Shown here in pieces: positions 1 through 11,957 of a DNA stretch of 64,000 nucleotides. Numbering within the stretch: position 1 is the first letter of the stretch; each line of letters opens with the position of its first letter. This stretch comes from Plantago ovata (taxonomy: Eukaryota > Streptophyta > Magnoliopsida > Lamiales > Plantaginaceae): assembly GCA_028274465.1 (NCBI GenBank), contig CM051457.1, forward strand, positions 17,185,097 through 17,249,096, read 5' to 3'. Under the pieces are notes generated by a model, which saw nothing but the letters and a program-made list of their open reading frames with translations, was not told the origin of the DNA and did no database searches. Position numbers and translations under genes: made by a program.

Positions 1-1859
1 ATGGGACGTGATTTTCCCTTGGGAGATAAAACAGACAATGGCCTATAACTCGCTCTCCGTGACTCTGGTGGATGGAGCTGATGGTGGTAGGATTTCCGCG
101 CCGGTTGTCATCTCGTCTTTGTCTTCTGACTTGAGCAACCTCGGTCTGATCTCAGGATCTTCGTCAAATCTGACTCCACGCTCTTCTGGTTTCTGGCCTG
201 AGCTTCGATCGTCCTTCCTTGAACATTATCTACCTGTGGGGGGGGAGGGGGTGTGCATGTGTTGCCCGGTCAGCCGTGTGGTCAAATCGGTTTATGAGGC
301 TTTACTCGAAGGTGGTTGAGGGCCGACCTTGTGAATATAGTAGAGTGTGTGTACGTGAAGTGTGATTGTGAGCTTAGTGAGCATAACAACGAAGAAGGAT
401 ATATCTCCAAGATGAATTCTTGTTGTTGCCTTGAGCTTCCCACCAAGAAGACTCAAGGTTGTACCTGTGAAGTGAAGTTATTGAGAGTGTTGCCCTAATG
501 TGTTTTCCACCTTAACTTTCTCTATGGGAACCACTCCTTTTATAGACCTCAGAGGAGCGCATGTCGTTGCCATCACAGCAGTTCGCCAAGTGTCCACACA
601 CATATGTGGTTGGTAGGCTATACCTTGACTGTCATGGACGTGGCCCAGTGATCATGTAAGGATAAATATCTGCCTTGATCTTATCCACTTCTTTATGCAA
701 TTAGTTGTGAGTGACACATCCGGATGTTTTATCGTGGTCCCCAGTATACATAAGTATTAGACCTCGGATATATCAACCGGAAGCATGCACTTTGCGGTCT
801 TCGGCATGTGCCGCTATGGCCCTGGCCCTTAGGACCTTTACAGGCAATTCCCATAGACTCTTGGTCCCAGATATATTAGGAACCTGAAGGTGCATGGTTC
901 CGGATGTGCCAATTTACTCGAGGGAGTGAACTCTCGGTATATCGTCACTCGCATCGGAAGCATCCTCGCAGTTTCTTAGTACTCCGGAGAGTCCGGGTCA
1001 CCCTAATTCGCATGTTGGCGGACTAGGACAAGACTAGACATATTTTAGTAACATCGTATCTAACTTAATTTTCAAGCATCTTTACAAATTGATAAGCACC
1101 GGCATTCTCTAATCCCAAAGCATTCGTACAAATGATCAAGCGTTATATGCGTCTTCAGTGTCATCCCAAAAATTGTAAACAAGCATAGTATGAAAAAATC
1201 TAAAAAAACGAACGGAAGGATTGAGATATTCAAAAAGATAGAATAGGTGTAATTTGGAACAGCGAAGTTAGATGGTAGTATTAGGCTTCGTTTTCAAATT
1301 CAAATAAAAAATACTACTGAGTTTGGTGAGTATGGTTGACCAAAAAATGATCTGCCAAATCCTATCGACCAATGGCATTAATTGTTAATCAACTGTTTGA
1401 TTAACTTAACAACATGGCAAACAAGCTGGTTTAGCTGTATGAACTCCCCAGATTAGGGAAAATTGGAACATGTATAAGTCGTGTGTTCTTGATCCTCGAT
1501 CCTGTACAGAAAATAACTAGATTTTTTACGTTTTACAAAGTTTAAGTACGTTAAACCGCCTAACACAAATTCATTATTGATTAAAAAAAGAAAGTCAAAC
1601 GCTTCACTAGTTTTACATCTAGCGCTTATAATAATCTTTGGGTTACTTTAGAGATCTATTGGCCTTTCAGGTAATTAAGATTTTGAGATTGAAAATAGCC
1701 AGAGTAAAAATTACTAATGCCAAAGTAATTTGTGCCCTTTTAAGAATGATTAGTGTATATAAAAAATAAATTTCTCTGACATTAGTAATTTCTACACTCG
1801 TCTATATCACTCTGGGGTATTCATTGCTACTTCTTCCTGTTCTTTGAAAAATAGTTAAA
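1..1859. other. Gene-poor left edge, no supported gene
   Basis: Two short open frames on the plus strand (8-319 and 316-498) overlap and match no family I recognise. They have no splice context and a low-complexity G run near 240, so I do not call them genes. The GC-richer composition of about 1-1000 compared with the AT-rich DNA after it suggests an old mobile-element or pseudogene remnant cut by the window edge. From 1070 to 1860 I see only AT-rich sequence. Confidence 0.4.
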
Positions 1860-2440
1860 CCTGAATATGTTGTAATTTTGATCAACTATCTGAATTTGAC
1901 CTGAAATCTGATCCGAACTGATTCGATCCGAAATTCAAAGTCTCACCCGAATACTTTTGTCAACTATCCAAATTTTGACCCGAAATCCCATCTGAATTCA
2001 TCCGATTCGAAATCACTCTGAATTAATTTGATCCAATCAGAAAATACCCGAATAAATTTGATCCGAAGTTCATCCGATCTGAATTAAATGTGACCTGAGC
2101 TCATCCAGCTCGAATTGAATTTGTAAGAAAAATATAACTAATTTTATTATTATAAATATTTTATTTATAACTAACTTATAATAAAATTTTGAAATTCTAA
2201 TAATTTATAAGAATAATTATGCAGTAAAATATTCAATTAACATTGAATTAGAATTGATCCGAAACGAATTCACCCAAGCCAAATCTGATCCGATCCGAAA
2301 TGTTAAGATATTTATAATCCGAACAACATCCGATCCGAAACCCAAACACATTCGAATCTAATTCGATCAGAAGTCTCCCGAAATAAATTCACTCACTCGA
2401 TCCGAACTTTTTAATTCAAATCCAATCTGAACAATCCGTT
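1860..2440. repeat. Degenerate GATCCGAA / ACCCGAA repeat tract
   Basis: Variants of GATCCGAA, CATCCGAT and ACCCGAAT recur many times in two blocks (about 1880-2110 and 2245-2440), separated by a very AT-rich stretch. The spacing is irregular, so this is not a clean satellite. Such arrays are common in plant intergenic DNA, often as decayed parts of transposons. Confidence 0.6.
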
Positions 2441-2497
2441 TTACACCTCTGTGATTAACCAGTTCCTGCATTATCACATACATCCAAAAACTATAGT

Positions 2498-2602
2498 TTT
2501 TAAGCGGCGAGAATAAATAATAGTCGGGTGACTCGAACCCCTGACCTATTGGTTGGAGGTAGAACAGATTACCAAGTGAGCTATACTTCATTGTCCATCT
2601 AG
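2498..2602 (-). mobile_element. tRNA-derived SINE, family A
   Basis: Read on the minus strand, the element begins with a tRNA-like head. It has an A-box-like TAGCTCACTTGGTAA, then CCTCCAACCAAT and a B box GGGTTCGAGTC, and ends in CGCTTAAAAA. The 10-bp sequence AAACTATAGT flanks it on both sides (2488-2497 and 2603-2612), a target-site duplication expected for LINE-mobilised SINEs. The same head occurs on the plus strand at 34301. It is not a functional tRNA: the body lacks a consistent cloverleaf. Confidence 0.75.
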
Positions 2603-3260
2603 AAACTATAGTACTAACTACAAAATCTATAGAGCTAGGGGACTAGGGGCCAGGGCTACATAAAACTGCGCATAAACGTCTAATTGTTTCCTCGTCTGAA
2701 TAATTATCAACTATAGCTGGACCGGAGTGTATTAAGTTGATTGTGAAAAAACTCGGTTAAATTTCGACAAAAGTTGTCATTTGTATAGTATGCAACGCTC
2801 ACCGTTTTACAATATAATGCGTTGTCGTGCAACTAATGGGAGGGAGACTAAAAATGTGAAGGGCCCTGCGTTAGTAGGAGACTACCCATGCAATTTTCCG
2901 AACGTCGTCATTTGCGGTCACCTTTGCCTAAAGTAAGATGGCTGCTATATACTGTATAACCATAGTAATTTATCATTAAATGTGAAATTTGACCATCCAA
3001 TATATTCACATTCATATACATAAGTAGTAGTCAAAAGTCAAAACATGCTAGCCTAGCATGACAAATAACAAAATCCACGTATTGGCCACTATTTTCAATT
3101 CAACTCAAATTTAAAAATAATTAAAAAGAAAAAAAAAAAACAGAGAAAATAAAAAGAAGTTGGCGTGCTGGATATTCTCACCAATTAGTATCACGACCAA
3201 GCAACCAATAATACTATACTACTGTTACTGTACAAGTCATGATATATGATCCTATCTTAA

Positions 3261-3270
3261 TTATAAATAT
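3261..3270 (+). promoter_or_regulatory. Putative TATA box of the CASP-like gene
   Basis: TTATAAATAT lies about 100 bases before the start codon at 3371. This would put transcription start near 3295 with a leader of about 75 bases. It is a sequence match only. Confidence 0.45.
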
Positions 3271-3370
3271 CCTTCTAATGAACACAACCTACTCATACCA
3301 GCACTTACCACTTCATTAGTATTTCTAGTATTCATCCACAAGGTTTAGAGGATAAGCAAAGAGAGTATCA

Positions 3371-5710
3371 ATGGGTTCAGAGACAATGGAAAAGGGGGTT
3401 GCACCGGTGGTGGCGAAAACTCATCCAACCAGGTGTTTTGTGATGGTTGAAGTGGTGTTGAGGTTCTTGGTGTTTGCTTCGGCTGTAGCTGCAGTTGTGG
3501 TGATGGTAACAAGCAACCAAACCGAAAAAGTTCGTATGCCATTTCCGCCTTTTATTCCCATGACCAGATATGGCAAGTTCAGTCATTCACCAGCTCTCAT
3601 GTAAGTTTCCATAATACGTACTGCTCCACTATGTATTTTTCTTTTAGTAATAATACAAAATATATAGGTACGTATGCTTGAGTAGACTAGTTAATTGTTA
3701 CAGATTACACGGTTTAATGTTAGACTGATATAAACCACTACTCAAGTTAAACCACAAAAGGTATCAAATATATTTATACTTATTATATCAAAACAGTCAA
3801 ATAAGGTGGAATCAATTTATAAGGTGACTGATGATGGAGTGAACCCAAATACACACTAAGAATAAGAGTGATTTGAATGATAGGGAGTGTACAACTTAGC
3901 CAGGGGCAAAGCCAATCATACTCCAACGGGGGATGCAGTTGCCCCGGCTCATTTTTTCTCTTTTAATATATTGCTAATAATTTAAGTTGTTTCCTTTTTT
4001 ACTCCTTGATTAGTTGATTACACAACCATTGCTACATACTCCTTCATTACACCTCTCATTTGTTTACGTTTTTATCCTTTTCGGTCTTATTCATTTATCT
4101 GTGTTCCTCTTTATCTATTTTTTATTATTTCTACTTTATTATGAGTCTTACCACTCAAACACATAATATAACACTACTTTTAAAAATCATACAAAACCAA
4201 ACATAGAAATTTATTGGGACAGAGATAGTAGTAAATTAAGATTACAAAATATTTAGTTGGAAAAGAAAAGGGAAGGAAAAATGCTTTTACCAATTTAAAT
4301 TTTACTACAATCAAGCCATATAAAATGAAAAAACAAATTACCCAGAATTATATGCAAATGTTTGAGACAAAATATTTGCCCCCTTTAACTAAGTTTTATT
4401 ACTTCGCCTGCATGTTAGTATTCTTGATATTTAAGATTTATCAAACCGTGACACTTTTAATTTAGACTATGAAAGTGCAAACATCAAAGAGTTTTAATAA
4501 TACCAACAAGAATATGGTGTGATATTCCGTACTGATACTCTAATTGGGATTCCCATAATGGAAAAATGGAAAAGGAGATTTCTAGTCTCCCTACCTGAAA
4601 CTTTGAAGTTTGAAAGGTTCTTAACGGGTAAGTAAGTTGGCGGCTTAGCGCTATAATGACGTACCTGCTTATAAAATGCAAATACTTATTGGGAACTAAA
4701 TATAAAAAATTAAATATTACACCATACACCTCCAAACCTGGACTTGAAAGATCTCTTGTAGGATAATTTCCACTCCAAGATGAAACCAGCCACAAGTTGT
4801 CATTATATAAACCGATCTAAACTTTACATCACACCACAAATTCCGTAGGATTAGATATATCCATTCCCAACTAATTAAGCACTAAAAGTCTCCTTTGACA
4901 TTTATACCTCAGAATTTATTTAAATGTAAGAATTTGTTTCCGACACGTCAAAGCATGTTTGGTGTAGCTTGTTTTCATACAAGTGACAAGGACATATACT
5001 ACCGAATCCATCCCAAATCATTTGTACCATTTTAACATTTTGTCGACCTAATTGTATTTCTTGATATGTTGCAGATACTTTGTGGTGGCATTCGCGGTTG
5101 CAGCTTTATATGCCATCATCACCACTCTGTTCTCGTTTTTCGGCCTCATCAAGCCTGGTTGCTGTTCTAAAGTCTTGTCACATTTCATCATACTTGATGT
5201 GGTAAATTTTTCGCCGTATAAGATGCCAGCTAACTTATACTCATCCGTTTTTTTAGATTGTTTACGTTTGCTTTTGGAACGGTTTTTTAGGAGGTTGGTA
5301 TGATGAGTGTAGTGTTTGGTTTAGTGGCCAATAAAGTTGTGAGATAGAAAGTTGCCAAAAATGAAAACGTAAATAATCTAAAAAAACGGACGAAAAAGGA
5401 ATACGTAAACAATCTAAAAAAAACAGATGAGTAGTGTCTTTCATTTCAGTTAGTTTTGCTAAACACAACCTGGGTATCTGTGCAGATATTGTTAGGAATT
5501 GTGGCTTCAGCACTAGGAGCAGCTGGCGGAGTAGGCTACGTCGGTCTGAAGGGAAACTCACACACAGGGTGGTTCAAGATCTGTGACAACTTTGACATTT
5601 TCTGCAGACACATTGCAGGTTCCCTTGCAGTGGCCTTGTTCGGTTCCGTTGTGCTCGTATTGTTGATTTTGATCTCCGTTCACTCCTTGTCCAAGAAAAT
5701 CCCCAAGTAG
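3371..5710 (+). CDS. CASP-like membrane protein, 1D type
   Basis: Three exons, 3371-3600, 5075-5201 and 5486-5710, give 193 residues with GT-AG introns. The product is a four-span protein of the CASP-like (CASPL/UPF0497, MARVEL-related) family at the plasma membrane. CASP proteins scaffold Casparian strip domains, but most CASP-like members have no assigned job. Membrane segments lie near residues 26-46, 80-103, 110-135 and 162-185. The family's conserved Arg in span 1 (Arg31) and Asp in span 3 (Asp118) are present. The phrases [20 protein letters not shown] and [12 protein letters not shown] fit the 1D subgroup (compare Arabidopsis CASPL1D1). Both introns carry Stowaway-type MITEs. The ATG chosen is the first in the exon and gives the usual short cytosolic N-terminus. 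Confidence 0.9.
4039..4228. mobile_element. Stowaway-type MITE in CASP-like intron 1
   Basis: The ends are CTCCTTCATT on the left and GACAGAGATAG on the right. TA dinucleotides flank both sides (4037-4038, 4229-4230), as expected for Tc1/mariner-derived Stowaway elements. Subterminal TTTGTTTACG and an internal ACATAATATAACACTAC relate it to the elements at 5240 and about 60320. The terminal repeats are diverged. Confidence 0.55.
5240..5431. mobile_element. Stowaway MITE in CASP-like intron 2
   Basis: This 192-bp element has inverted ends of about 27 bp: CTCATCCGTTTTTTTAGATT on the left matches the complement of the AATCTAAAAAAAACAGATGAG end on the right. It sits between TA target duplications (5238-5239, 5432-5433). 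A third copy of the terminal motif lies inside the right end (near 5373-5392). It has no coding capacity and is only about 50 bases from the exon 3 acceptor. Confidence 0.85.
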
Positions 5711-6862
5711 AGAGAGAGACTCACATGTGTTCCGGTTCCATTTCACCAGCATTAGCTTCTACTGTCTATTATGAATTGTGTGTGCATATATATCATTTTG
5801 TTGTGTAGTTTGTAAAGGTTTCATAACTCAGTATTTCATTATGTACATTTGTATTTTGTAATACTATGTTCTAGTGTGAATGTGTGATGTACTTGTACTC
5901 AACTTGATTAAGATTTGTTTTGTATCTTCTATCTATGCCTTCTTTGTGATTTTAGTGATGGATTTTGGTTAGTAGCTAGTTTAGGCATAAATGCATCATT
6001 TTTATTTTTATTTTGGAACCGCAAATCTAACTACCCTACTCATACTTCTACCCACACACTACTACACATTTACCACCTTATGATTTGAACTTCTGACCTC
6101 TCCTTACTACTCCAGCACTCTAACCACCAGAGTCCAGACCACCTTATAACTCCGAACATAAATGCATAATATGACGTTAAAGAAACAGAACATGAGAAAT
6201 GCATAACGATCCAGTAGAAAGGAAACCAAATAACTGCAATTTGATTCGAGCAAAAGATAACATTGGATAGAATTCTGGACGGGCAGCAGTCGAAACACTT
6301 CTACTTAACATCAATGTGCCCTCTGCAGTCATATTTGACAGTCTATTCTCATCTCCTTTGTTTAGCTACATTATACTTCAATTGCAAATTTGCAACACAG
6401 TACTGAATGAAATTTTGGCAATTCTATGTCCAAGGTATCAAGCTACATTTGTTTGTCTAGTTTATGGAGGATTCTTCTGTAACTTGTTTGCACATCTAAT
6501 CCATACTTGGGGTGCAACAAGCATACTTCACGCATGCAGAGAGGAGAAACAGTCTCTTATAGACACCAAACTCAGAAACAAACAAACCCACACTTAAGAA
6601 TAATAGGGGGTGGGATAACACCATTTACGATGATTGTGGAGTCGTATCATAAGTTCATGGAGTAGTCTGTAAAAAGGAATCTACAAAGTAAACAATGTGT
6701 AGTTCCACAACATATAAACAATCTTCTGGTTTGGCATTCAATGACAATTCATCATCATCTTGCAACTCAATATAGTATTCAAGACATCAAGTACATCCGG
6801 ATGAAAGGTACCTCTATCAATTTCCAGGCTTCGAAAATTTCACCAAGAAAAGATGGTGTTTT
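5711..6862. other. Spacer between convergent CASP-like and DVR genes
   Basis: It holds the 3' untranslated regions of both genes and one SINE (5997-6156). No supported gene is present. The short open frame at 6316-6597 has no recognisable features. Confidence 0.6.
5997..6156 (-). mobile_element. tRNA-derived SINE, family B
   Basis: On the minus strand it runs from a tRNA-like head with a B-box variant (GTTCAAATC) through a body with GTAGTAGTGTG to GCGGTTCCAAAATAAAAATA at its 3' end. CATAAATGCAT repeats exactly on both sides (5986-5996 and 6157-6167), an 11-bp target-site duplication. It is related to the copies near 27000 and 38916. Confidence 0.75.
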
Positions 6863-8119
6863 TCAGAAAATGGTCTGCTCCCCAAGCTCCTGACCAGCCA
6901 TTCCTTGTTCAAGTACTCTCTTAAAAAAATCTTCCAAAGTGTCCGTTCCATAACTTGGAGTTTGATCAGCATCATAATCTCCCTTCTCCGGATCCCAAAC
7001 CAACATACTCTCAGCAGCATAATACCTTCCAATCTTTCCAAACTCAGCAGCATCTTCCAAAGAAGGAAACGCCTTTACAAGAAAATCAAGAACACCAATG
7101 GCAAAGTCCATTATCTGAATCGGCACTTTCAAAAACTTAGGCTCTTTCCCCACAAGCCTAAACAACATCTCCCCTTGTTCCAGTGGCGTCAAAGCTTTCC
7201 CTGGTCCACCAATTGGGAGAATCTTATTAACCAAACTCTCACTCAACACACAGTCTGCAATAAACGAAGCCAAATCTGGCTCGCTTATCGGCTTGCAAGC
7301 ACACAACTTCCCATCTCCAAACATGACATAAGGCTTCCCATCCTTCACCAACTCAACTTGACCAGCCAAGCTCTTGAAAAACGCGGTAGGCCTAACAATA
7401 CTATAACTGAAACCCTCACCCTTCCCTGCTTCTTCAATCAACTCAGCCTCGAATTTCAACTTGGCACGCTGAAATTCGAGAAGGGGCTTCTGCACACAAA
7501 TCGCAGACAGCAAAACAAAATGCTTTGCCCCGAACTTCCTACCCGCAACCAGACTATTCTTCGTTGCCTCGTAATCAATCAACCAAGAGTCCTTCACTCC
7601 ACCATTCCTACTAGCAAGACAGGACACCACAACATCCACCGGTACACCGAGTTTTTCTACACTTTTCTCCAAAGATTCCAAACTAGTAACATCTGAAAAA
7701 CACACATTTGAACCACTTAACATCCCTAAAGTCTCCTCTTTGCTGTTCTTGCCCTTTATCCCACTTCTTTCCCTTGCAACAGCTATGACATTAAACCCTC
7801 TCTTAACTAACTCCTTAACTACAAAATTCCCAATGTAACCAGTTGAACCCACAACTAAAACATTAATATCTTTCGGTTGTTTGTCTCTGAATGAGGAGAC
7901 ACAGAGAGTTTCTTCAACAGTGGAAATAGCTGAAGCAGTGCAAAGATTGAATCTTTTTGCGTTCAATTTAATAATTGGTTGAGATAAATAAGCAGATGGA
8001 AGTGGAATACCGTATGGGTATGTAGTTACCTGAACATTGTTGATAAAGTGCGATCCAATTAGCCGCTTTGAGGAGTGATTTGTGAGACCTGTACAGCTGA
8101 AGGGGATGTAAATCGACAT
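6863..8119 (-). CDS. DVR: Divinyl (proto)chlorophyllide 8-vinyl reductase, chloroplastic
   Basis: A single exon of 418 residues, the usual length and structure for this gene (Arabidopsis DVR/PCB2, At5g18660, is also about 417 residues). The enzyme reduces the C8 vinyl group of divinyl (proto)chlorophyllide or chlorophyll to ethyl with NADPH in plastids, giving monovinyl chlorophyll. The first 60 or so residues are Ser/Thr- and basic-rich with few acidic residues, as in a transit peptide. The Rossmann nucleotide-binding loop GSTGYIG is at 91-97. NmrA/SDR-like segments follow, including [30 protein letters not shown] and [13 protein letters not shown]. No frame break is seen. A different, longer frame antisense to it (6905-7696) is a shadow. 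Confidence 0.96.
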   Translation of the reverse strand: MSIYIPFSCTGLTNHSSKRLIGSHFINNVQVTTYPYGIPLPSAYLSQPIIKLNAKRFNLCTASAISTVEETLCVSSFRDKQPKDINVLVVGSTGYIGNFVVKELVKRGFNVIAVARERSGIKGKNSKEETLGMLSGSNVCFSDVTSLESLEKSVEKLGVPVDVVVSCLASRNGGVKDSWLIDYEATKNSLVAGRKFGAKHFVLLSAICVQKPLLEFQRAKLKFEAELIEEAGKGEGFSYSIVRPTAFFKSLAGQVELVKDGKPYVMFGDGKLCACKPISEPDLASFIADCVLSESLVNKILPIGGPGKALTPLEQGEMLFRLVGKEPKFLKVPIQIMDFAIGVLDFLVKAFPSLEDAAEFGKIGRYYAAESMLVWDPEKGDYDADQTPSYGTDTLEDFFKRVLEQGMAGQELGEQTIF

Positions 8120-8332
8120 TTGTTATTGGGTTTCAAAGAAAGTTGAAATCTTGGGGTTGGACTAGCTAGGTTGGGTTTGTGGTCTTGGAAAGAAGCATAT
8201 TTTTGAATTTCAGTGAAATTTTTCAAGAAAATCTGGAGGATAGTGTAACTGGTGAAGTGATGAAGGCCCTCCTCCTCTATCAGTGTATAATCTGAACGAC
8301 TGGTTCAGATTTGGTGGGAAGTGTGGGTGAGG

Positions 8333-8341
8333 TATTTTATA
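8333..8341 (-). promoter_or_regulatory. Putative TATA box of DVR
   Basis: The minus strand reads TATAAAATA about 215 bases upstream of the DVR start codon. This would give a leader of about 185 bases. Position and sequence only. Confidence 0.4.
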
Positions 8342-8959
8342 GTGAATTTAACCTTTTTCTTTTTTTGAAATCACTTTAACATTTGTTTAGTTTTGTACCA
8401 AAAAAAAACATTTCTTTAGTTTAAAAGAGAACCTCAAAAATGCAAAAATGAAACGTTATAAATAAATTTGTTAAATTAGAATCTTAAACGAGGACATGTC
8501 AAATCGTGTGTACTTAATATTATATTCTCCCTCTTGCTTCAAGATCTTTGGTATGAACTATGAAGTAGTTTCAGGGTATAACATGTAAACACCCATTATT
8601 AGAATCGAAACGTACAATTGTTTTTGAATATTTCGTTGTTAAAACTCTCCGCACTTTAAAATGTATATAAATGGAGAAGATAAGTTATACAAGCAGAGAA
8701 GAGAGTGGGAAGTTGTTTTCAAGATGCCATAGAGAGATCAATGTGACATCCAATCGTATTGGGAGAATTATGACGCACGAGCTAGTGGTGGTACATCGAA
8801 AAATTTAGAAGACTTGGGTTATAATTCTAGAAAGTTAGAGACTATATTATGTAAAATAAAACTTTATATAATGTAGTAGTAAACTCCCCATTGTAAATAA
8901 ATACTAGACTACAAGCTTGTAGAGTAGGGAATAATGTGGAAGGATAATCCATCCAAGAG

Positions 8960-9229
8960 CTATATAAAAGGGGCCGTGAGGAAGTCAAACTGAAAATTTT
9001 TGAGATATCAATGATGGAGACATGTTATCATTATAATGGTAGGTTTTTCCATTGCCCTATAGATTCCTACCGGGCAAGAGGTCCTCGTACTGGTGTTTTG
9101 TTGCCAGAATATGGTGTTATATCTGCCAAACACATAAAATTTATAAGTTCAATGGAAACTGAGAAAATCCTCATCACCATGATGTTCACACCGGATAATA
9201 CTATTAATTCAGAGTACTTAACTAGATAG
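8960..9229 (+). other. TATA box followed by a 72-codon orphan frame, possible LTR remnant
   Basis: CTATATAAAAGGGG near 8960 is a strong TATA match and an ATG follows at 9011. The 72-residue frame (MMETCYHYNG...) matches no family I know and has no domain or signal. The DNA upstream, with TTCTAGAAAG and repeated TATA-like boxes, resembles a retrotransposon LTR promoter. It may be an expressed small gene or just an old LTR; the second seems more likely. Confidence 0.25.
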
Positions 9230-9377
9230 GAGTTCATAACTCAACTTTCATCATTTTTGTCTTAAAAACAAATTTACCTATCACGAAACATATTTCAATT
9301 CAAACTACTGTATTAATCATGGTTTGATGTGGTTTCCATATCAAAATTTGAGTACTATAATATATGGATATATATTA

Positions 9378-9614
9378 CTTCCTCCGTTTTATTACAAAGT
9401 TACTATGGGGACTATTCATCGCGACCTTTGACCACGTATAACTATTAAATTACATTAGAGAAAAGTATAATAAAATTATATTATGAAATTAAATGGAGTA
9501 TATTTTTATAATCAACTTTTAATTTATATTGATACAGTTTAATTTAAAAGCTATACGTGGTCAAAGGTCGCGATGAATAGTACCCTTAGGAACTTTGTAA
9601 TGAAACGGATGAAG
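9378..9614. mobile_element. Stowaway-type MITE with long inverted repeats
   Basis: The left end CTTCCTCCGTTTTATTACAA and the right end TTGTAATGAAACGGATGAAG are inverted copies. The similarity continues for about 60 bp through TCATCGCGACCTTTGACCAC and its complement. TA flanks both sides (9376-9377, 9615-9616). The element is 237 bp, non-coding, and would fold into a long hairpin. Confidence 0.85.
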
Positions 9615-11684
9615 TATTAGTTATTACTATTACATATTGTTGTTGGAGTTACTGTTACTACATTTAGTTTGATTCAATTTATCACAACTTCATTGAACAG
9701 CAGGAGTTCACGAATACACATTGATTTCGTACATATTTTCCAAACATAAAGGCTAACGTGTCTGTATAAAATTGCAAAGTTTCAAAAGAACTTGCAAAAA
9801 AAGTCATATGTGGTAAATATGTTAGTATGCTCCAAAAAAGAGCAGGGACGGACACAGCTGGTGCAAGGGGTAGCAAGTGCTACCCCTTGTTTTTCCATAT
9901 GAAAGTACTATAGTACCCCTATCATACCATGTTTGTAATATAGAAGCTTAATTGTGTTATATTGTTTGAAATTGTTAGATAGACCAGTGGTTAAGTGATC
10001 AACGCTAAGATTCCTCACCTGCCCAGTAAAATCATGGCATATCGCAAACCTGTGGGTATTGTGTCAAGTTTGCCTGTGGACAAAACAAAACAAGATAAGA
10101 CAAGACAAGCCATCTCACTACATTTGCTATATTTGCCATCTTTGTCATGCTATATTCGCCATCTTTAATCTTGGAATAAATTATACCTACAAATGTGGCT
10201 TGTTGTGTTCCACTTGGTTAGGTTTCAAACTTCTAGTAAGCTATCCCGAATGCCGGGATTTGACTTGCTTAACGATATCCTATTCGCGTAAGTCTAGGTT
10301 GTCCAACGTTGGTATGTAAGGCCATGGTATTGGCTCTTATGAGTGTTAAAATCATGGTAGATGTTTCCGTATTGTGGTCGATTGTAAATCTGCCGGTATT
10401 GTGTCAAGTTTGCATGTGGACAAAACAAGACAAGCCATCTATGTAAATGTAAGCAGGGACGCTTTGTGCTTTATCGGAAAATGAAATTGAGGTGGGAGGT
10501 GGAAGTGAGAAAATTAAGGGGAGATAATTTGGAAAAGAAAGTACCAAGTTATTAACATGTAGACTTTCCTCGGTCGTTGTAGTTAATTTAATAATAACTT
10601 TTAGGACTATCAATTTCAAATAAATTTTAATTTAGAACTAAAAAATTTAAATTCACAAATGAAAAAATATATGGTACGTTGCAAAGTTTGTCTCATAATC
10701 TTTGCACTACTGATATAAGTAAAATTAAAAACAAACATCAAATATGATCATATATAGTTCAAAGTTATCCAAAACAAAATACATTTTCTTGTGTTACGAT
10801 TAACATGTTTTAACCTATTGATTAGCATATAACACCGTAAAATATGTTCATCAGTCTCAACCAATTCTTTATGCATTTTATTTTTTGGACTCCCAGTCAA
10901 TTCCTTATGTTTTCGTTTTTTGAAAACTAACCACACATCTCATCTATATTATTTTGAATATGGACTACACTTTTACACCTTTTCAACTTCATTCATATCT
11001 TACACTTGTAACCCAATATCCACCCATTTACATACAAAATGAATATAACACTATGAAATAAAATAACTAATTAAAAATTGTGTAAAAATCAAACGTAATT
11101 ATATCATCGAGACAGAGGAAGTATATCCTTACAAACACTTAACTGATGGGGGAGGAGGATGAAGATTTTAGTGTCCGTTTGGTTCAAAATGACAAATTAT
11201 GAGATTTCGGGAGAGGTATTTGAGCCCAATGACTTATTTGGGTTGGAAGAGGGGTTTGAGTGTGTCAAATCCCTCCGAATGTTGTTTGGTTGATTTTTCA
11301 CAAACAGAGATTTTGAGAGATTTGAAATTAAATACATCGTTTGGATGATGAGGGATTTGGGACGTATTTCGAATTATGTGCGAGGGATTTCGAAAAATGT
11401 GCAATGGTAGTTATAACTACCTTTTTGTATTTACCTTTGTACCATTCTATCTAAATTATTTTGATCTTCCTCGAGGGGCAGTTTGGTTAACATGTTTAAA
11501 TTTTCCTCCATTATTGTATGTGATATATTAGTCTTCACGTTTAATGATTATATAACTTGGAATCAGTTTTAACACGAATAAGACAAGACAATCGAAATTG
11601 ATGTAATACGTACATCTAAGTCATATTGTGTATGGTATGGTGAAGTTTTACTTGAAGTAATGGGTTATAGTTGTTTAATTCGTA

Positions 11685-11957
11685 CTTCCTCCGTCCCGAT
11701 GATAAGTCTACGTTTGCTTTTTGCACGGTTTTTAATGAATAATTTTGTTTGGTAGTGTTATATTAATATTGTATGTAAATGTGAGGTAGTTGATTAAAAA
11801 AGTGTGAGGTATGAGTGGAGATAAAGAAGTGTAAATGTGGGGTCCATATTTAAAATAATATAGATGGGATGTGGTGTACTTTCCAAAAATGAAACGTAAA
11901 GAATTGATTGGGACGTCCAAAAAAGGAATACGTAAAGAATTGATTGGGACAGACGAG
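11685..11957. mobile_element. Stowaway MITE, 273 bp
   Basis: The left end is CTTCCTCCGTCCCGATGATA and the right end is GATTGGGACAGACGAG, with TA duplications (11683-11684, 11958-11959). Internal segments such as ACGTTTGCTTTTTGCACGG and CCAAAAATGAAACGTAAAGA match the 5240 element closely, so the two share a family despite different terminal sequences. Confidence 0.85.

Noticed and set aside
2540..2595. tRNA gene
   Set aside because: A- and B-box-like sequences are present, but the stems do not pair as a cloverleaf, and the flanking duplication and tail identify a SINE. The same applies at 34301 and 38916.
4484..4795. A 103-codon minus-strand frame in CASP-like intron 1
   Set aside because: It has no recognisable domain and sits in intronic AT-rich DNA, so chance is the simplest explanation.
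6905..7696. A 263-codon plus-strand open frame
   Set aside because: It is antisense to DVR, whose protein is unmistakable. Its composition (many His, Gln, Leu, Ser) is that of a shadow frame.
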